From Haplomitrium mnioides (lineage: Eukaryota > Marchantiophyta > Haplomitriopsida > Calobryales), in the NCBI GenBank assembly GCA_049999725.1, contig JBNGIS010024679.1, positions 1 to 24,222 of the forward strand: 24,222 nucleotides of DNA, written 5' to 3'. Below the pieces are notes generated by a model. The model ran no database searches and was not told where the DNA came from. It was given only the letters and a program-made list of their open reading frames with translations. Positions 1 to 7,970 of this stretch are shown piece by piece. The position numbers and the translations under genes are program-made. The number at the start of each line of letters is the position of its first letter. Within the stretch, counting starts at the first letter, position 1.

Positions 1-42
1 ATGTTCTGAGTAGCGTTTTCCTGGTTCAAAGTAGCGGCTGTT
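1..42. repeat. Copy 1 of a dispersed sequence opening the window
   Basis: The first 42 bases (atgttctgagtag and onward) recur at 5826-5867 with about five mismatches by eye. The segment ends just before a T-rich tract and tttttgcag at 50-58, which reads as a 3' splice site, so it is probably the end of an intron upstream of the first visible exon of the methyltransferase-like gene. The window starts inside it, so its left extent is unknown. Confidence 0.6.
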
Positions 43-58
43 CTTTACCTTTTTGCAG

Positions 59-261
59 GTGAAATTGAAAAATTCAATTTGCGTCTACTAGTCCAAATTA
101 CAATGATCTAGGAGGGAAAGAAAGCCAACATTGGGTTGCTTGTGCAGGCCCAAGACTCAATTACCTTGTATTCTACAAATCGCAAGCGATTTGATTTTTC
201 AAAGTACAAGGAGAGAGACATTTTTGCTGTGCAACTTCAGGCCTCAAGGGAAGATTGCAAG
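59..261 (+). pseudogene. Exon 1 (as visible) of the ParB-methyltransferase pseudogene
   Basis: The exon is bounded by tttttgcag (50-58) and a donor AAG|GTGAAT at 261/262. The frame starting at 61 is open except for one TAG at 109-111 and encodes about 67 residues, including TNRKRFDFSKYKERDIF. It ends in phase 0. I recognise no domain in this stretch. Preceding exons probably lie left of the window. Confidence 0.5.
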
Positions 262-909
262 GTGAATTCTAAAATCATTTTTCTTTTGTTTCTTTCTTTA
301 CTAAGTTGTAACTCGCAATGAGTCCATGCGAGCATGGAGACCCGGGGTCCATGCATGCATGGACTCCCATGTTTATACACGCATGGACTCCTAAGTCCAT
401 GTGCGCATAGACTTCGATCTCTAGGTGCGCCTCGATGTGGGAGTCCATGAGGGCATGGACCCTTGGTCTCCAAGCTCGCAAGGACTCCTTTTGTCCATAC
501 GCGCATGGAATTTGGAGTCCAGACGAGCTTGGACTCCCATGTCCAAGCGCGGAAGGACGTGGGAGTCTATGCGCGCTTGGACCCTAGGTCTCCAAGCACG
601 CAGGGGCTGCTAAGTCCATGCACGCATGGAGAAAGGGAGTTCATGCGATTATGGAGACCCGGGGTTCATGCTCGCATAGATTCCCACTTCATGCCTCGTT
701 TGGACTTCGATCTCCATGCGCGCATGGACTTTGGAGTCCATGCGCGCATGAACTCTCTTTGTCCATGCTCGCATGGACTCCCATCGTGCATGTGCACATG
801 GACTCCCTTGTTCACTGCATGCTCGGTATGTTATTAAAGTCCATGCGGGTTGTGAATGTCAGTCTAACATTTTTACCTATGCCTAATTGTTTTTTGTTTT
901 TATTTTCAG
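262..909 (+). other. Intron 1, 648 bp, filled with palindromic array
   Basis: The donor is GTGAAT at 262 and the acceptor is tattttcag ending at 909. Both flanking exons are in phase 0 when the downstream exon is read from 910 (FTQYLADFVDGTK), with a frameshift shortly after. T-rich arms of about 60 bp flank a central array of 24-bp palindromic units. The long open frames across it, on both strands, come from the repeat and are not genes. Confidence 0.6.
321..855. repeat. Palindromic 24-bp minisatellite array A
   Basis: There are about 22 diverged tandem units, each built on gtccatgcgcgcatggac, an 18-bp perfect palindrome in the best copies, with a short variable spacer such as tttgga or tcccat. 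Individual units drift mostly in the central four bases and in single stem bases. Because each unit is its own inverted repeat, the array reads similarly on both strands and could form a series of short hairpins when single-stranded. Confidence 0.9.
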
Positions 910-2378
910 TTCACTCAATATTTGGCAGATTTCGTGGATGGTACAAAGACGGGAACCACGTCAAGCGGGACTTCATCAAACTCGCCATGCAAATCAAGAT
1001 TATGAAGCTCAAGTAGGGCATCAATATTCATGCAATGGTGCCGCATCCAAGCACGACAACATACTCTATTCATACTACAGAGACTTCTTCCCAAAAGAAG
1101 AGAAAGGAGCTTGAGCCAATTGAGGCTCCAAAGAAGAAGAAACCGACCGCAAAAAAGAAAAAGCCTACACCAGCACCTATTATTGAGGAGGATCCAGCCC
1201 CATCGGAATCTGAAGCAAAGTCTACTTCTTCTACCCTCTTGTCTTTATCACCAAGCAACTCAGGGCAAGACTCAGAGGCGGAGCCAGTTCAAGCTCCTAC
1301 ATCTAGAGCAAAAAGGCAATCCCACAAGGGGTTGTATACTTTTCAAGAAAGGAAACAAGTGGATCCTTAGATAGTGTATGAGGAAGACAAGAATAAAATA
1401 AGGGAGTCTGCAATCCAGCACTGCAGAGTCTGTAAAGAGACAGTAACAATAAGGCTGGAAATTTTAAATTTGCCCAAGCTTGGAATGGACAATTGGGATC
1501 CATTCTAGATTCGAAGATTGAATGAGGATTTTGTTGAGCTTTTGGTGCAAAGAATGCTCACCAACAAGTACGCAGATAGTTTCTTTATGGTGGTGGTTGA
1601 CCCAAAGTGTGGTCTGAAGGACAAGTCATAGTTCGACATCAAGAACCCTGACAAGTATCGTTACAAATTTGCAGGAGGCAATCATAGTGTTGTAGCAAGG
1701 TAGCTACTTATCACAAAATATGGAGCAAAGAACCCTGCTCTGTCACTCTGCAATTGTTATGTCTATGTGAGCCTCACACCAATATAAGCCCGCATTTTTG
1801 CTACCGATGACAATTACAACCAGAGATACAAGCTTGAAATAACCTCTATTCAAAAGGTCGAGTATTGGCATCAGAGATTTGTGGAGAGTGAGATGGTTTC
1901 ATCCCAAAATTTTAAAAAATGAGCTAGTTCTAGAGACCTTGGAGATCAAACCCAAGTCCACTCTTGAGAAGATAGTCACCTCTCAAGGCAACTAGTTCCA
2001 ACTAACGTTCCGAAATGGCGAGCTCTGGGATTTACAATAGAGCATATTGTCAATGTGGGAGAAAAATACAGTGAAGGGACAAAAGCCTAAGGCGAAGGGG
2101 TCATTGAGAATGGAGGACATGAAGTGAACGTCTTGGAGATGATTCAGGGTCTTTATGATGAAGTGAAGATTTCTGTTTTGAAGCGAATAGAAGCTAGAGA
2201 GCTTTGAATGGACAAGATGTCTCAAGAGGCGGAGAGACACAAAGTTTTGGTGGTAATGGTGAAAAGTTTTTGTTCTGAGGTGTGCAGTAGCACATCAGAG
2301 GAGGCAAGAGAGGAGTACCTTCTTCACACTGAAGAGTCCAAGATGGCTTCATTTTATTCAAGCTTCGAGAAGCTTTTG
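910..2378 (+). pseudogene. Exon 2: NLS-like linker and ParB-like domain
   Basis: Opening with FTQYLADFVDGTK, the frame shifts near 945 and continues KRDFIKLAMQIKIMKLK, then a Lys/Pro/Glu/Ser-rich linker (1050-1350) with PKKKKPTAKKKKP at 1128-1166. Residues from about 1440 to 1900 read as a ParB-like fold: RLNEDFVELLVQRML, then a KYRYKFAGGNHSVVAR strand-turn-helix (box at 1674-1700), then a helical LITKYGAKNPALSLCNCYVY segment. Stops at 1368, 1506, 1629 and 1701 (TAG) and 1785 (TAA) interrupt it, mostly where Gln would fit. Around 1920-2160 the frame shifts more than once, then runs VLEMIQGLYDEVKISVLKR to FYSSFEKLL. The exon ends in phase 0 at a TTTTG|GTAAGT donor. ParB-like is inferred from motif shape, not from a search. 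Confidence 0.6.
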
Positions 2379-3063
2379 GTAAGTTCTTCGTTTCACACCA
2401 CATTCATTTCTTTGTATTTGCATTGAATTTTTTGTAACTTATCCTTTGTTTAAAAAAACAAGTTTAGTGTCCATGCGCGCATGGACTTTGAAGTTAATTT
2501 CTTGCTTGGACTTTGAAGTCCAAGCGCGCTTAGACTTGAAAGTCCTCACGCGAATGGACTTTGATCTCCATGCGCGCATGGACTTCGCAGTTCAAGCGCG
2601 CTTGGACTTTTAAAGTATGTGCTCGCTTAAACACCAAAGTCCATGCATGCTTGGACTTTTGAATTCTCTGCTTGCTTGAACACCAAAGTCCATGCACACA
2701 TGGACTGCGAAGTCCATGCGCACATGGCTTTCGATGTCTATGTAAGCAAGAACATTGAAGTCCATGCGCGCAAGGACTTTGCAGTCCTTGCAAACTGGGA
2801 CAGCAAAGTCCATGCGCGCATGGACATTGAAGTCCATGTGTACATGGACTTTGTTGTCCTTGCCCGTTGGAACATCGAAGTCCATGTATGCTTAGACTTC
2901 GATGTCCATGCGTGTATGGACTTTGCTGTTCTTGCATGCTTGGACTAGATAGTCCATGCGCACATGGACTTTGATGTCCATACGCGCATGGAAGTTAGTG
3001 TCATTCTCTACCTTAAAATGTTTTTTATCTCTCCATAATGTTTTTTGTTTTGTTTTTGTGAAG
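2379..3063 (+). other. Intron 2, 685 bp, filled with palindromic array
   Basis: The donor GTAAGT at 2379 is a strong match to consensus. The acceptor is tttttgtgaag ending at 3063. The left exon ends in phase 0 and the right exon resumes in phase 0, so the splice is internally consistent. It has the same layout as intron 1: a T-rich 5' arm of about 90 bp, a 24-bp palindrome array, and a T-rich 3' arm of about 70 bp. Confidence 0.7.
2467..2993. repeat. Palindromic 24-bp minisatellite array B
   Basis: About 22 units with a regular 24-bp period. Perfect 18-bp palindromes gtccatgcgcgcatggac occur at 2469-2486 and 2808-2825. Spacers are mostly tttga, attga or ttcga. Some units carry tccttgc or tccaagc stems instead. 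The exact multiple of three keeps long frames open on both strands, for example 2643-2948 (+) and 2530-2937 (-), which translate to 8-residue repeats such as VHARMDFE. These frames are by-products of the repeat. Confidence 0.92.
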
Positions 3064-3620
3064 GGGAACAAAACTTGTAAACGGTAGTTAGCAAAAAAAT
3101 TGACAGCAGCTGCAAAAGGTCAAAAAAACTTAGGGGTCAAAGAAGCCCCTAAAGATCAAGACTTGCCTCCCATCTTAGTCTCCTATCCTCCTGCTTTTCT
3201 TCTCCACTGCCAAAAAGCTAGAGAGTGGATAGCACGGCAGCAAAGCGGTGCTGTATCTCTCACAACTAAAGGACTTGTGAGAGATGAGGAAGAACATTTA
3301 ATGTCCTTCATCGGTGGTCTTAACGTGACCTTTTATCAAGTCTACGAAGAGGCCAACGATCAACAATTGAAGGGCCTTGTAAAACCTAGGTGTTTCACTT
3401 TGGCTATTGTTGATATTCTTTATAGTTACAACCTTAAGGAATGTAAGCATAATGACTCTAAACCCTTTTCAAAAGATGACATTTTTGACATGGTATCATC
3501 TTTTGTGGCAGTTACAACTTCAAACTTTTGGTCTTTTGTTATCATTCATTTGTCGCAACAATTTGGCATCGTCGAGGATGCTATTTCGGAAGTCTGGTGT
3601 GCATTTGACCATGGCATCTG
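3064..3620 (+). pseudogene. Exon 3: N-terminal half of the beta-class methyltransferase domain
   Basis: The frame is open from 3088 to the donor after one TAG at 3085, and is the longest intact coding stretch here (about 175 residues). It includes DLPPILVSYPPAFLLHCQKA, FIGGLNVTFYQVYEEAND and a hydrophobic strand LAIVDILYSYN. The latter matches the beta-strand plus D-P-P-Y catalytic motif IV of amino-methyltransferases, but with Ile-Leu in place of the two prolines (3412-3423). Downstream, VAVTTSNFWSFVIIHLSQQF looks like the next helix and strand of a Rossmann-like methyltransferase, then WCAFDHGIW. The Met-like start at 3100 (TTG) is not needed, because the exon continues from exon 2 in phase 0. 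Confidence 0.62.
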
Positions 3621-3723
3621 GTTAGTTGTTCTTTGCTTTTTTTTTGTTTTTGATTTCTCTTTTTTTCTTACTTCTCCTGCATTTTTGTTGCAATAGTTGA
3701 TTTGTTTGTTTTCCATTTTGCAG
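3621..3723 (+). other. Intron 3, 103 bp
   Basis: The donor is GTTAGT after ATC TG. The T-rich interior ends in ttccattttgcag. Splicing restores a Trp codon (TG|G) and continues in frame with DKSNIHHFGGSR. It is a typical short plant intron and lacks the palindromic repeat present in the two longer introns. Confidence 0.72.
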
Positions 3724-4267
3724 GGACAAAAGCAACATTCATCATTTTGGTGGTTCCAGAATTGCACATGCCCACGAATATTGAACTGTGGGCTATCAGA
3801 CTAAAGAAGAAAAGAAGAGCATGAGGCTCTTTAATTTGCAGCCTGCTTCTTTGACCAGACTTCCTCTACAAATTATGTATAGTGTTTTTAGTTATCCTAT
3901 AGTTTCTGCAAAACTTAAACATCCATGAGATGATGCTCCTATCAATGTTTATCAGAAGCCACAAGCTCTTTATAATTTTTTTATCGACCATTTATCAATA
4001 GAGCAAGATTGGATCCTACATCTCAGCTCTAGGTCTGGCACAAGCATTCTCTGTGCTCTAAAGCTGATGCAAAACTGCATCACCGTGGAATATGATTCTA
4101 GTAACTTTCTAGTCTCAGATATTGCAATAGAGTCACCAGAAGCATGTTCCACGTGCTCTGGGATTGGAAAGTCTCACCAAGACTCTCTAGCAGCTGCAGA
4201 TACTCAGCCTTTGGATTTAGATGAGACAGTTCCTCCCGAAGAGGAAAGAGTCAAAGGATCTGTTTGA
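3724..4267 (+). pseudogene. Exon 4: C-terminal methyltransferase half with SAM-binding motif
   Basis: In phase with exon 3 it reads DKSNIHHFGGSRIAHAHEY, then a TGA at 3782 (TGG is likely ancestral) and a second TGA at 3926. From 4010 the segment WILHLSSRSGTSILCALKLM followed by CITVEYDS matches motif I plus the acidic end of the next strand in beta-class enzymes, where an acidic-x-x-x-Gly-Ser-Gly-Thr loop is usual. Here the first acidic residue is His and the first Gly is Arg. The tail is acidic and ends at TGA 4265-4267. An AATAAA lies 16 bases beyond the stop, consistent with a true 3' exon. Confidence 0.62.
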
Positions 4268-4282
4268 ACAATTTGCATTATG

Positions 4283-4288
4283 AATAAA
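4283..4288 (+). promoter_or_regulatory. Candidate polyadenylation signal AATAAA
   Basis: AATAAA lies 16 bases after the final stop codon, followed by a T-rich tract. Plant signals are loose and the region is AT-rich, so this is only suggestive. Confidence 0.4.
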
Positions 4289-4388
4289 GTTAATTTTTTC
4301 CAAAGTTTTATTTGCCAAAGTTCATCTTGTTGCTCTCTCAATCCATTTCAAGTATTTTCATCACGATTTAGTTTGGTGCGTCTAAAAA

Positions 4389-4470
4389 TAGTTTGAGTCA
4401 ATTGTTAGTCTAAGAATGGTTTGAAGTCAATTGCTAATCTAAGGATAATTTGGAGTCAATCGCCTAAATT
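4389..4470. repeat. 28-bp tandem repeat, three diverged copies
   Basis: The unit gtttgagtcaattgttagt recurs starting at about 4391, 4419 and 4448, with drift. It lies just downstream of the methyltransferase-like pseudogene. No coding potential was seen. Confidence 0.65.
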
Positions 4471-4761
4471 AACTAACTTTTTTTTTCTTTGTAAGATTTT
4501 GTTGTAAAAATTAAAACCTTTAGCGTTGTTTGACTCAGATGAAGAGCTTTGTACCCATTTTTACTTTTAGATTCCGAATTAGAAATCAAAATCTTTTACG
4601 TGCGTAGAGTTTGTTGCAAAAAATAGAACATTTACAATCTATATCCTCGGTTGTAGAAGTTTGAGCCCTATCGCGCATAGACTTTGATTTGCAAGCGAAA
4701 CGTACATCGTACAAAAACTCTTCTACGGAACCTAAAACCTAGGTTCTTGTCAGTGTTTGTT
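4471..4761. other. AT-rich spacer, no gene recognised
   Basis: Low-complexity AT-rich sequence. It contains one isolated relative of the palindrome (ctatcgcgcatagac near 4670). No open frame of note, RNA gene or promoter could be supported. Confidence 0.5.
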
Positions 4762-4975
4762 GTGGAATGTTTAGATGATGAGTGCAGATTCCTATGCACG
4801 CATAGACTTTGGGGTGGAGTGTTTAGATGGTGAGTTCGGATTCCTATACGCGCATAGACTTTGGGGTGGAGTGTTCACATGTTGAGCTTGGATTTGTAAG
4901 CGCGCAGAGACTTTGGAGTGGAGTGTTCATGTGTTGAGCTTGGATTCCTATATGCACATAGACTTTGGGGTGGAA
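4762..4975. repeat. 52-bp tandem repeat, four copies, embedding a palindrome variant
   Basis: The phrase catagactttgg and its variants recur at 52-bp spacing (about 4802, 4854, 4906 and 4958). Each unit contains a half-diverged palindrome such as cctatacgcgcatagac plus a second segment, ggtggagtgttcacatg. It therefore looks like a higher-order unit built from the same 24-bp palindrome plus unrelated spacer. Confidence 0.85.
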
Positions 4976-5825
4976 GTCTATGCCTACCACAAGTTCTACT
5001 TCTCCTGTACAACCCTTAAGCTTCTTCATATAAGGATTACTGATTACAACTTTGTTTATACACAAGTCATAGGCTCATTTGTAGAGCTTGAGACCTTTGT
5101 TTGGTTGAATCAAGTCTTAAACTTGCAGATGTTTCTTGTTTACAATCTTAATTCAATCTCTTTAGCTACGCTCTTTTTAATTCTAAACTATGATACGTTT
5201 CTGTATATGCTTCGTTGAACTATGAAATATTTTCAAATGCTGTAACCTTTTTGAAAGCCCACGTTCACTTTTGATTGCATGGATTTGCAACTATAAGTGA
5301 AACCTTCCTTCTTTCTTGATGTTTAAAATAAAGCTCCTAAATCCATGCAATGTTTCATTTTCTTTGTTTTTGTGTTTACCATTGCAAACTCATTCCCTTG
5401 ACTTCCAGTCCCTTCGGGCTTTTCCTTTATGTTTTGTAATTTTTTTCCAACAAAAAAGTTTGAAAGAATACTATGTCTACGCGCACCCAGAGTTTGTGCA
5501 ATCAAACATATTTCAAAACAGTTTCTTGTGACGTGTATTTCAAATTTAGGCTTAGAATTGTATTCAATGATAAATGCAAATTTTTGATGAAAACTTACTA
5601 TAATTTTTATGCTTTTCATCAAATTCAAGTTTTCCAATATTTTCATGAAAATTAATAATATTGATTGATTTTGCATAATGAAATTGACTTTCGCTCTATC
5701 ACGCTTGTTGAAACGGCCAAAAACAAATCCAAAAAGCTCATGTACTTTTTGTTTTAAGAAAATATCCTCGTTTTTAATGTTTTTTGAATTTAAAAATCAT
5801 AATTTTTCCCAAAAAGAAAAAGTTC
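4976..5825. other. AT-rich spacer, no gene recognised
   Basis: There are several short AT-driven open frames on both strands, with no recognisable domain or splice structure. Nothing else is supported here. Confidence 0.5.
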
Positions 5826-5869
5826 ATGTTCTGAGTAGCTTATTCCTGGTTTAAAGTAGCAGCTATTAT
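5826..5869. repeat. Copy 2 of the window-opening sequence, cut off by a copia fragment
   Basis: Positions 5826-5867 match 1-42 with about five mismatches. At about 5870 the similarity stops and sequence homologous to the copia pol region (9381 leftward in the younger element) begins. This suggests a second copy of the methyltransferase-like locus was joined to, or interrupted by, the older copia element. Confidence 0.6.
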
Positions 5870-7186
5870 GCATGTAGTAGGACAAAAACACCTTTAACCC
5901 ATTTTCTCATTTGAATACCTAATAAATACACACTTCTTTGCTTTTGGGTCTAACTTGATGCATGTCTCAGCTAGCACATGTATATATACAATGTAGCCAA
6001 ACACTTTCATATGTGAGATGTCTGGATGCCTCTTTGGTAATTTTTCTTTTGGTGTTATTCCATGAACTATTGTTGTAAGAGTGGGGTTTATAATGTAGAC
6101 TGTAGTGGACACTACTTCTACCCAATAGTAGTGTGGCATATTCTTCTCATTCATTAATACTCGTGCCATCTTTGCTATGTGTCGGTTCTTTCTTTTAGCA
6201 ACCCTATTTTGATGGGGTGTATATCTACAAGTTTTTTGTCTTTTAATCCTTGTTTTTGTAGATAGGTGCAAAATTTTATGGAGAAATATTCTCTTCCTCT
6301 GTCAGATCTCAAACACTTAATTTGCTATCCTTTCTTCTTTTCCACCATGGCTCTAAAATATTTGAAGTAATCAAACACTTTACTAATCTACTTCATAAAA
6401 TAAATCCAGATATTCTCTAAGTAGTTATAAATAAAGGTGATACAGTATGTGCACCTCCTATTGGATCATGTTTTTGTTGGACTCCACATATCTGAATGTA
6501 CCACCTTGAGTGGATTACTTTCCACATATGCAATATGAAGAAATGTTTGCCTTGCATACATACCAAACTAACATACTTCACATACCTTCTACATCCCTTC
6601 TACTTTGAACTTGGGCAACACATTGACTACCCTTTGAACTTTGCATACTCCTCAGCTTCTGTACATTGATATGACCAATCCTCTTACATCATATTTCTGT
6701 GTCTGACACAATCCTTGTACCTTGTACAAACATTGTTTCTGTAATTTTATGTATGCTAGCATCTAGTGTGAACATCTTGCTGCTTCTGGTTCCTTTTGTA
6801 ATTAGGATACAATTATTTTTCCAATCCTTTATGAATACACCAATGGAATTAAACTGAATCTTCATATTCTGCTCTACATTGAAATCAGATTTGTTTGACT
6901 CATCGGGACATGTATAATATTAGATAAACACTTTGTCTTTAAATTCTTTAGTATTATAGGCATGCTACCAATATGATGGATAGAATGCATAGTTGAGTCA
7001 CATGTCTCAATATATCCAAGTGTATTCAAGTCATTGGTTTCATTGAACCACTCTCCATGACATGTTATGTGATTGGAACATACAAAATCAACAAACCATT
7101 TATCTCCATCACTACTTTGTTTCCCAAATGCCAGAGAGGAATAACCATGCTGCATGACAAACAATATCTCATTGTTTGTCTTGCTG
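5870..7186 (-). mobile_element. Older copia element A1, 3' portion (protease to integrase), truncated
   Basis: Read on the minus strand from 7186 it continues the older element's gag after the younger insertion: NEILFVMQHGYSS, then a protease region WFVDFVCSNH, where the family D-S-A/G triad reads DFV (7081-7089). A degraded integrase N-terminal region follows, then at 6271-5894 the integrase core end with CRYTPHQNR, KNRHIAKMARVLMNEKNMP and LDPKAKKCVFIRYSNE. All of it aligns colinearly with 9380-10700 of the younger element. The RT, RNase H and 3' LTR are missing. It stops abruptly at about 5870 against the repeat at 5826. Confidence 0.82.
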
Positions 7187-7191
7187 GAGCC
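7187..7191. repeat. Target-site duplication GAGCC, left
   Basis: GAGCC immediately precedes the left LTR (tgtcaacaa) and is repeated at 13413-13417 directly after the right LTR. The flanking reading frame of the older element joins across the insertion once one copy is removed. Confidence 0.9.
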
Positions 7192-7408
7192 TGTCAACAA
7201 TATTGCACTACGATGGAACACTCAAATTGCATCCAAGGGTGGAGAGAATAATGCGTTGTATTTCACAAGGGCTCGATGGCCTCAAATTACAACAAGGGGA
7301 GGAGTGCTCTCGCGACTCCAATCTGCCCCATATATATTACAAACCCTAACTAAACTAAGGGGGCTGCTAGCTCAGCCTGGCAGCCTATTAGAGCTCGACA
7401 TTTCAACA
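7192..7408 (-). repeat. 3' LTR of copia A2
   Basis: Direct repeat of 13196-13412 with the same length (217 bp). It starts tgtcaacaatattgc and ends gacatttcaaca on the plus strand. A TATA-like tatatatta lies at 7331-7339, and aaccctaacta follows it. It lies 3' on the element's own (minus) strand. Confidence 0.95.
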
Positions 7409-7417
7409 CTCCCCCTC
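7409..7417 (-). other. Polypurine tract of copia A2
   Basis: On the minus strand GAGGGGGAG directly abuts the 3' LTR start TGTTGAAATG, the expected site of plus-strand DNA priming in LTR retroelements. Confidence 0.85.
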
Positions 7418-7970
7418 GAGCTCAACATCTGTACACCAAGTTGCCGTCTGAATTTCTGCAGCTTTTTGGCGCCCAATGCCTTCGTAAAAATATCAGAAGC
7501 CTGTCCTTCAGTGCTGATGTATAGCAGATCAATCACCCTGGCCAACACGTTCTCTCTCACAAAATGATAATGCACCTCAATGTGCTTTGAACGTGCATGA
7601 AAAATAGGATTGTTAGCCAACTGAATATTGCTAATATTGTCGCAATGAACTTTCACTGGTTCCTCAACTCTGACATCCAAATCCTGTAATAATTTCAATA
7701 ACCACATTACCTCACAGGTGGCCATGGCTGCCCCCTGTACTCAGCCTCCGTACTCGATAAAGCAATTGTAGGTTGCTTTTTGCTGCTCCAAGCGATTCCA
7801 ACACTTCCAAATGTAAAAACAAAGCCACTAGTGGACCTCCTATCACTGGCACTTCCTGCACAATCTACATCTGTGAAACCAAAAAGCTCAAATTTGTTGT
7901 TGCTGTCATAAAACAGCCCATACTGAAGTGTAACTTTTACGTACCCAAAAATTCTGCGCACTGCATCCAA
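7418..7970 (-). pseudogene. Copia A2 RNase H domain
   Basis: Minus-strand frames 7970-7707 and 7725-7372 overlap through a frameshift near 7730. They read VRRIFGYVKVTLQYGLFYD, FTDVDCAGS, STSGFVFTFG, SKKQPTIALSSTEAEYRG, then HCDNISNIQLANN, HARSKHIEVHYHFVRE and the terminal DIFTKALG. This is the full copia RNase H. The usual Trp in the DxDWAGS motif is Cys. The reading frame runs on into the 3' LTR rather than stopping before it. Confidence 0.9.

Larger units (their letters stand above)
59..4267 (+). pseudogene. Decayed ParB-like / beta-class DNA methyltransferase gene, four visible exons
   Basis: Seen: joining 59-261, 910-2378, 3064-3620 and 3724-4267 across GT-AG introns gives one colinear protein: an N-terminal segment, a Lys/Pro/Ser-rich linker with PKKKKPTAKKKKP (nuclear-localisation-like), a ParB-like region around GGNHSVVAR, a helical linker, then an amino-methyltransferase region. 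In the last part the position of the D/N/S-PP-Y/W catalytic motif reads DILY (3412-3423). The SAM-binding motif follows much later (WILHLSSRSGT, then VEYD), the order of beta-class N4-cytosine/N6-adenine enzymes. Known: ParB plus methylase fusions are common in phages and bacteria. Inferred: a nuclear DNA-modification gene, perhaps carried by a mobile element. It is broken: in-frame stops at 109, 1014, 1368, 1506, 1629, 1701, 1785, 1920, 2205, 3085, 3782 and 3926, plus frameshifts near 945, around 1990 and near 2130. The 5' end lies outside the window. The domain assignment is from motifs read by eye. Confidence 0.66.

Noticed and set aside
2530-2937. 135-codon minus-strand frame of CAHGL-like repeats and its plus-strand partner
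   Set aside because: The frames are created by the 24-bp palindromic array inside an intron; both strands are open for the same reason, and the flanking exons splice in phase without them.
321-2993. Possible CRISPR array, given regularly spaced palindromic repeats
   Set aside because: The spacers are only about 6 bp and themselves repetitive, the units diverge, no cas genes are present and the context is a eukaryotic intron.
3546-3767. 73-codon minus-strand frame over the methyltransferase exon 3/4 junction
   Set aside because: It is antisense to a spliced coding region with consistent phase and has no recognisable features.
7154-7567. 137-codon plus-strand frame over the LTR and RNase H end
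   Set aside because: It lies antisense to clear copia RNase H and LTR sequence and has no recognisable domain.
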